From contig DLEF01000061.1 in the NCBI GenBank assembly GCA_002481545.1, positions 1 to 7,109 on the forward strand: 7,109 bases of DNA, given 5' to 3'. A program made the position numbers and the translations under genes. The notes beneath the pieces are model-generated. The model worked only from the letters and a program-made list of their open reading frames with translations, was not told the origin of the DNA and ran no database searches. Of the stretch, positions 3,614 to 7,109 are shown one piece after another. Origin of the DNA: Cyanobacteria bacterium UBA7753. Its GTDB lineage: Bacteria; Cyanobacteriota; Vampirovibrionia; Gastranaerophilales; Gastranaerophilaceae. How positions within the stretch are numbered: position 1 is the stretch's first letter; every line of letters starts with the position of its first letter.

Positions 3614-6154
3614 CTATTCCAACTCTGTACGTTCAATCTCTTCGGTCGCAACAAATTCGATAATATCGCCGACTTCTATATCATTAAACTTAACTAATGA
3701 TACACCGCATTCATAACCTTGAGCAACTTCTTTGACATCGTCTTTGAAACGTTTTAACTGATCTACGCTGCCCGAGAATATTTCGGCTCCGTTACGTTTA
3801 ACGACAGCCTTGTTATTACGGTTAATCTTACCTTCGGTAACATAACAACCCGCAATTCTTGTAGTCTTACCGATTGTGAATACCTGTCTGACTTCTGCCG
3901 TACCGACAACGACTTCTTTTGTCTCAGGAGTAAGAAGTGATATCATAGTCTTTTCGATATCTTCCAATATTTGATAAATAATATCATATTTCTTGATAGT
4001 TACATTTTCTTTAGCTGCCGCAGCGAGTGCATTGTTGTCTTCTTTTACCCCAAATCCGAGGATTAAAGCTCCTGATGCGGACGCTAACATAACATCGGCT
4101 TCTGATATATCACCTACACCGACGTGGATAATCTTTGTATCAATCTCTTTAGATTCAAGGTTAGCGATAGCCTGCGATACAGCCTCCGCAGAACCGTATG
4201 TATCAGCCTTGATAATAAGATTAAGTTGCGGTATTCCTTCTTCACCCGAACCTGCAGCTCCGCTTTCTTTTCTGATATGAGCAGGGAGCATTGCATCAAG
4301 CTTGGATTCTCTTGCTTTTTGTTGACGTTCTTCAACGATAGCTTTCATTTCTTTTTCGTTCTTAACTACTTCAAAATAATCACCAGGAGAAGGTACCTCT
4401 GACAAACCTAATACCTCAACAGGGGTAGAAGGTTCAGCCGCCTTGATACGTTCGCCCGAATCGGATAGCAGCGCTCTGACACGACCGCATGCCGTACCAA
4501 CAACAATGCAGTTACCCGTTCTTAAAGTACCGTTTTGTACAAGCAAGGTTGCAACAGGGCCTTTACCTTTATCAAGGTTAGCCTCAATTACAACACCTGA
4601 AGCCTCAGCTTTAGGGTTTGCTCTTAAATCTTTCAAATCAGCCAACAGCCAGATATAATCAAGTAAAGTATCTATACCTGTTCCCAACAATGCGGAAACT
4701 TTAACAGTGATTGTATCACCGCCCCATTCTTCAGGGACAAGGTTATATTCCGTTAACTGTGTTAATACTCTGTCAGGATCGGCTCCCGGCTTATCAATCT
4801 TGTTTACCGCAACTATAATCGGAACTTCCGCAGCTCTTGCGTGGTTGATAGCCTCAACCGTCTGTGGCATAATACCGTCATCCGCAGCTACAACAAGGAT
4901 AACAATATCGGTTGCCTGTGCTCCTCTTGCACGCATTTCCGTGAATGCCTCGTGCCCCGGAGTATCTATAAATACAATCTTCTTTTCTTTCTTGTTATCA
5001 AGATATACAGTATATGCACCGATAGACTGCGTTATACCGCCTGCCTCGGTTGCAACGATTTTGTGTTTCGATGCTCTGATACTGTCGAGCAAAGTAGTTT
5101 TACCGTGGTCAACGTGTCCCATTATACTAACAACAGGTGCACGACGTTTCAATAATTTCTTATCAACTTCGGTAAATTGTTTTTTGCGCTCTTCTTTCTT
5201 TTCCTCTTCCTCAATGAATGCATCTACGTCTTCATCAAGTACTTCAATATTATATTCAGCGCAAACTTTTTTGATAACGTCAACATCAATCAGTTGGTTA
5301 ACGGTTGCCATAACTCCGTTGAACATAAGGAATTTAACAATATCCGCAGGAGTTTTGTTAATCTTGGTTGCGAGTTCGTTTACCGTCATTGCCTTATCAA
5401 CGACTAATGATTTTACTTCTGCAACCTCTTCTTCTTTAACAACTTTTTTCTTATGGTGTTGAGCTGCAGCTTTTTCCAAAGAAATCATTTCCTGTGCTTC
5501 TTTTTTAGAATTGAAATCTTTGTCTTTCTTTCTGTCGGAAGAACCTTTTTTCTTAGAAAAGCCTTTATTTTCATATATATCTTGCGGGATAATATGACGT
5601 TCTATAGGACGTTTAGGTCTGTTTTCTTTATTTTCTGGTTTTCCGTTTTTATCTTTTGGTTTTGTTGTATCGACAACTTTTTGGATAGGTTTTCTACCTT
5701 TGCCCTGTTGTACGATTTCAACACGTTTCAACGGAACACGTTTAACAATTTCTATTCTGCTTTTAGGCTCTTTCTTAACGATTTCAGGTTTTTTGCGTTG
5801 CGGAGCTTCAGCTTGCGGTTTTGGTTTTTCAACCTTTTCCACTTTCTCAACCTTATGTACTCTCTCAACACGTTCTACACGTTCAACCTTAGCAGGTTCT
5901 TTCTTTTCTGTTTCAGGCTTTTTCTCTTCTACAGGAGGTTTTTTAGCCTTTTTTACAATAAATGCCTTTGGTTTTCTACTTGGTACTTTTGAACCGCCGG
6001 CAATAAAATCTTTTAATTTTTGAACTTGGAGCGGGGTAACAGAGTTAGAGTGTGATTTAATATGAATGGAAATTTGAGCGAATTTTTCCAGCACTTCTTT
6101 GCTGGTCAAACCCAGTTCCTTTGCTAATTCACTTACTCTTATATTCTCGTCCAT
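3614..6154 (-). CDS. infB: Translation initiation factor IF-2
   Basis: An 846-residue GTPase that brings initiator tRNA to the 30S subunit and promotes 50S joining. In order: an IF2_N module (residues 1-51), a long disordered Lys/Glu/Pro-rich linker (about 52-240) with a VER/VEK triplet repeat (90-110), a second IF2_N module (about 256-308), the G domain, then domains II, III and the C-terminal tRNA-binding domain. G motifs are all present: GHVDHGKT (346-353), DTPGH (397-401), NKID (451-454) and SAL (487-489). Length is normal for bacterial IF2 with a long linker. ATG at 6154 is preceded by AAAGGG at good spacing. ylxR overlaps the start by 26 bases, suggesting translational coupling. rbfA, the usual next gene, is absent. 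Confidence 0.98.
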   Translation of the reverse strand: MDENIRVSELAKELGLTSKEVLEKFAQISIHIKSHSNSVTPLQVQKLKDFIAGGSKVPSRKPKAFIVKKAKKPPVEEKKPETEKKEPAKVERVERVERVHKVEKVEKVEKPKPQAEAPQRKKPEIVKKEPKSRIEIVKRVPLKRVEIVQQGKGRKPIQKVVDTTKPKDKNGKPENKENRPKRPIERHIIPQDIYENKGFSKKKGSSDRKKDKDFNSKKEAQEMISLEKAAAQHHKKKVVKEEEVAEVKSLVVDKAMTVNELATKINKTPADIVKFLMFNGVMATVNQLIDVDVIKKVCAEYNIEVLDEDVDAFIEEEEKKEERKKQFTEVDKKLLKRRAPVVSIMGHVDHGKTTLLDSIRASKHKIVATEAGGITQSIGAYTVYLDNKKEKKIVFIDTPGHEAFTEMRARGAQATDIVILVVAADDGIMPQTVEAINHARAAEVPIIVAVNKIDKPGADPDRVLTQLTEYNLVPEEWGGDTITVKVSALLGTGIDTLLDYIWLLADLKDLRANPKAEASGVVIEANLDKGKGPVATLLVQNGTLRTGNCIVVGTACGRVRALLSDSGERIKAAEPSTPVEVLGLSEVPSPGDYFEVVKNEKEMKAIVEERQQKARESKLDAMLPAHIRKESGAAGSGEEGIPQLNLIIKADTYGSAEAVSQAIANLESKEIDTKIIHVGVGDISEADVMLASASGALILGFGVKEDNNALAAAAKENVTIKKYDIIYQILEDIEKTMISLLTPETKEVVVGTAEVRQVFTIGKTTRIAGCYVTEGKINRNNKAVVKRNGAEIFSGSVDQLKRFKDDVKEVAQGYECGVSLVKFNDIEVGDIIEFVATEEIERTELE
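5825..5887 (-). repeat. Nine-base tandem repeat inside infB
   Basis: This encodes residues 90-110 of IF2, three VER triplets, one VHK and three VEK triplets in a row. The period is nine bases, with codon-level variation between units. It lies in the disordered linker between the two N-terminal modules, where length changes are tolerated. Slippage is the likely origin. Confidence 0.8.
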
Positions 6155-6380
6155 CCAATAACCCTTTCAAATCCGCGGAGGTTTTGAGAGCTTTGTTCAA
6201 TTTATTTTTTTTGAGCGCAAGCTCTTTACAGTTCTTATTATAACAAAAATATGCAGATCTGCCAAATGTCTTGGAATCAGGCTCTATGATTATCTTTCCG
6301 TCTTTATAACGTTTGGTTATTTTTATCATTTCGCTACGCGGTTTCATCTCACCGCACCCGACACATTTGCGCTCCGTCAT
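6129..6380 (-). CDS. ylxR: YlxR/RnpM family protein (RNase P modulator)
   Basis: An 83-residue protein of the YlxR (DUF448) family, about the usual 80-100. The two family signatures are visible: RKCVGCGEMKPRSEMIKI (residues 4-21) and GRSAYFCYNKNC (40-51), with four cysteines (6, 9, 46, 51), followed by a basic helix of Lys/Leu. In Bacillus the family member was renamed RnpM after it was found to bind RNase P RNA and reduce its activity. It normally lies between nusA and infB. Here nusA is missing and tRNA-Arg stands 25 bases upstream. Its stop overlaps the infB start. The ribosome binding site is weak (GGATG upstream of the ATG). Confidence 0.93.
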   Translation of the reverse strand: MTERKCVGCGEMKPRSEMIKITKRYKDGKIIIEPDSKTFGRSAYFCYNKNCKELALKKNKLNKALKTSADLKGLLDGREYKSK

Positions 6381-6405
6381 ATTTTCATCCGTATTTTTAA
6401 ATTAT

Positions 6406-6481
6406 TGCGCTCGGTGGGAGTCGAACCCACGGCAGACGCGGTTTAGGAAACCACCGCTCTATCCTACTGAGCTACGAACGC
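6406..6481 (-). tRNA. trnR: tRNA-Arg (CCT anticodon)
   Basis: A 76-base cloverleaf on the - strand. The acceptor stem is GCGTTCG (6481-6475) with CGAGCGC (6413-6407), including one U-G pair, and the discriminator is A (6406). The D-stem is GCTC/GAGC. The anticodon stem GTGGT/ACCGC closes the loop TTCCTAA, so the anticodon is CCT and reads AGG. The T-arm is GTGGG, TTCGACT, CCCAC. The variable region has seven bases, slightly longer than the common five. CCA is not encoded. A promoter lies about 45 bases upstream, and ylxR follows on the same strand after 25 bases, so tRNA and mRNA are probably co-transcribed. Confidence 0.95.
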
Positions 6482-6526
6482 ACTCTCTTGTCTGAAAACA
6501 TCCTATTGTTTCTATCAGATATGTAT

Positions 6527-6555
6527 ATTTTATAACCCCTTATATTAATAGTCAA
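6527..6555 (-). promoter_or_regulatory. Sigma-70 promoter for tRNA-Arg, ylxR, infB
   Basis: Read on the - strand, TTGACT (6555-6550) and TAAAAT (6532-6527) are separated by exactly 17 bases. Each hexamer matches consensus at five of six positions. Transcription would start near 6520, giving a short leader of about 39 bases before the tRNA. No other candidate of this quality is seen upstream of the tRNA. Confidence 0.7.
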
Positions 6556-6673
6556 TATAGACAATGATTATTGATAATTTCATAGAAATGTATTTAAAAA
6601 GGAGTTTTATAAAAACGTTAGATAAATTTCAAGCATTATTTTTTATAATAGCAAAATAGCTCCTATAACAAAT
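6556..6673. other. Gene-free AT-rich spacer
   Basis: No supported gene is present. An AAAGGAG at 6598-6604 is not followed by a start codon at useful distance, and a TATAAT at 6644-6649 has no -35 partner. I see nothing else of note here. Confidence 0.5.
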
Positions 6674-6831
6674 GGACAAACCCTCACCCTAAATTCCTAA
6701 GTTCGTAAACTCACTAAGAAATTATACCCCTCTCCCAGAGGTAGAGGGGTTATAGCCCTTCCACCTCTGGGGGAAGGACAGCAGTTGTAGGCGACATAGG
6801 AGCCGTACAAATGCAGGATGAAGGTTTGTCC
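6674..6831. mobile_element. MITE-like non-coding element with terminal inverted repeats
   Basis: A 158-bp block bounded by 16-base inverted repeats with two mismatches: 6674-6689 begins GGACAAACC, and 6816-6831 ends GGTTTGTCC. Its make-up differs from the AT-rich surroundings. Inside are nested palindromes: CCCCTCT with AGAGGGG (6727-6733/6743-6749), CCAGAGGT with ACCTCTGG (6735-6742/6763-6770), CCTTCC with GGAAGG, and TTGTAGGC with GCC-G-TACAA (6785-6792/6802-6810). There is no open frame of note. CAAAT occurs on both flanks (6669-6673 and 6835-6839), but the right copy is three bases off the end, so it is not a clean target duplication. Confidence 0.6.
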
Positions 6832-7021
6832 TTGCAAATATTAATAATCTTTTTATAAAATTATCTGCATAAAATAATCCTACGTTTAAATTTTTTTAAT
6901 TTAATCATTTTTATTTCTTATCCTCCATATGTATGAAATTATGCCATAGCGATTACAGTAAATAACTATAACAACCGTTAGACCGAATTGTAAAGATATA
7001 TTACGCACCTTTTTTGTCGCA
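6832..7021. other. Gene-free AT-rich spacer at the right end
   Basis: No supported gene on either strand. The sequence is very AT-rich with no clear terminator. I see nothing convincing here beyond low-complexity A/T runs. Confidence 0.5.
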
Positions 7022-7049
7022 TTGACATGTCAAAATGCAACATTAAAAG
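7022..7049 (+). promoter_or_regulatory. Candidate promoter with palindromic -35 region for the next gene
   Basis: A perfect TTGACA (7022-7027) lies 16 bases before TAAAAG (7044-7049, four of six). The -35 box is half of a perfect 12-bp palindrome, TTGACATGTCAA (7022-7033), flanked by GCA and TGC. A symmetric site over a -35 box could be an operator. The weak -10 keeps this tentative. Confidence 0.4.
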
Positions 7050-7096
7050 TAACCATGAAGGTATAACAACTTAATATAATTAACAAATTAACAATG

Positions 7097-7103
7097 AAAG
7101 GAG
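7097..7103 (+). promoter_or_regulatory. Shine-Dalgarno sequence of a gene starting beyond the window
   Basis: AAAGGAG at 7097-7103 leaves six bases to the window end, so a start codon at or just after 7110 would be ideally spaced. An ATG at 7094 overlaps it but has no ribosome binding site of its own, and is the less likely start. Confidence 0.6.
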
Positions 7104-7109
7104 ACGCCC

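Noticed and set aside
3310..3654. 114-codon open frame on - across the convergent gap
   Set aside because: It spans the rplA terminator, the REPIN and the infB 3' end; no conserved protein would do so.
4707..5462. 251-codon open frame on + opposite infB
   Set aside because: It is a shadow of a highly conserved IF2 G domain on the other strand; Ser/Thr/Ile-rich, without a ribosome binding site or recognisable domain.
5453..5992. 179-codon Phe-rich open frame on + opposite infB
   Set aside because: The Phe/Arg/Leu-rich composition is the antisense of the Lys/Glu-rich IF2 linker.
6313..6495. 60-codon open frame on + across tRNA-Arg
   Set aside because: It reads antisense through a tRNA (RWESNPRQTRF-type peptide), a familiar annotation artefact.
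1..7109. CRISPR array, transposase or defence genes
   Set aside because: No regularly spaced direct repeats and no such protein families are visible on either strand.

Overview
The window is a core-translation locus from an AT-rich bacterium. From the + strand left edge it holds the last 52 codons of a primary-type sigma factor (rpoD/sigA). After a gene-free gap comes the conserved cluster rpmG (L33), tRNA-Trp(CCA), secE, nusG, rplK (L11) and rplA (L1), closed by a clear intrinsic terminator at 3384-3415. On the - strand, converging on rplA, lies a unit of tRNA-Arg(CCT), ylxR (rnpM) and infB (IF2), driven by a good promoter at 6527-6555. The right end is gene-free and finishes at a Shine-Dalgarno sequence for a gene that starts just outside.

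Taxonomy is an inference. Low GC, two tRNA genes without encoded CCA, and a sigma C-terminus of the form LREPNRRKKLEEYRI (loosely like cyanobacterial SigA) would suit a non-photosynthetic cyanobacterial relative such as the Vampirovibrionia/Gastranaerophilales. Other low-GC phyla cannot be excluded without a search.

Layout: 1-159 rpoD tail; 160-570 gap with a candidate promoter (471-499) and a terminator-like hairpin (514-539); 571-1812 rpmG, trnW, secE, nusG; 1813-2148 long intra-operon spacer with repeat-like sequence and the rplK leader; 2149-3357 rplK and rplA; 3358-3613 terminator and an inverted pair of REP-like units; 3614-6481 infB, ylxR and tRNA-Arg on -; 6482-7109 gap with a 158-bp inverted-repeat-bounded element and a possible promoter for the next gene.

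The genes work together as transcription and translation machinery: sigma factor for initiation, NusG for elongation, L33, L11 and L1 for the 50S subunit, IF2 for initiation, SecE for export, and YlxR/RnpM acting on RNase P. The most interesting observation is a pair of 31-nt RNA elements of identical geometry placed against the ribosome binding sites of rplK and rplA. They have different stem sequences but a conserved internal loop, and look like two L1 autoregulatory sites in one operon. The non-coding gaps also hold palindromes with a 5' GTAG foot, typical of REP/REPIN families, and a MITE-like element. No defence system, CRISPR array or transposase gene is visible.
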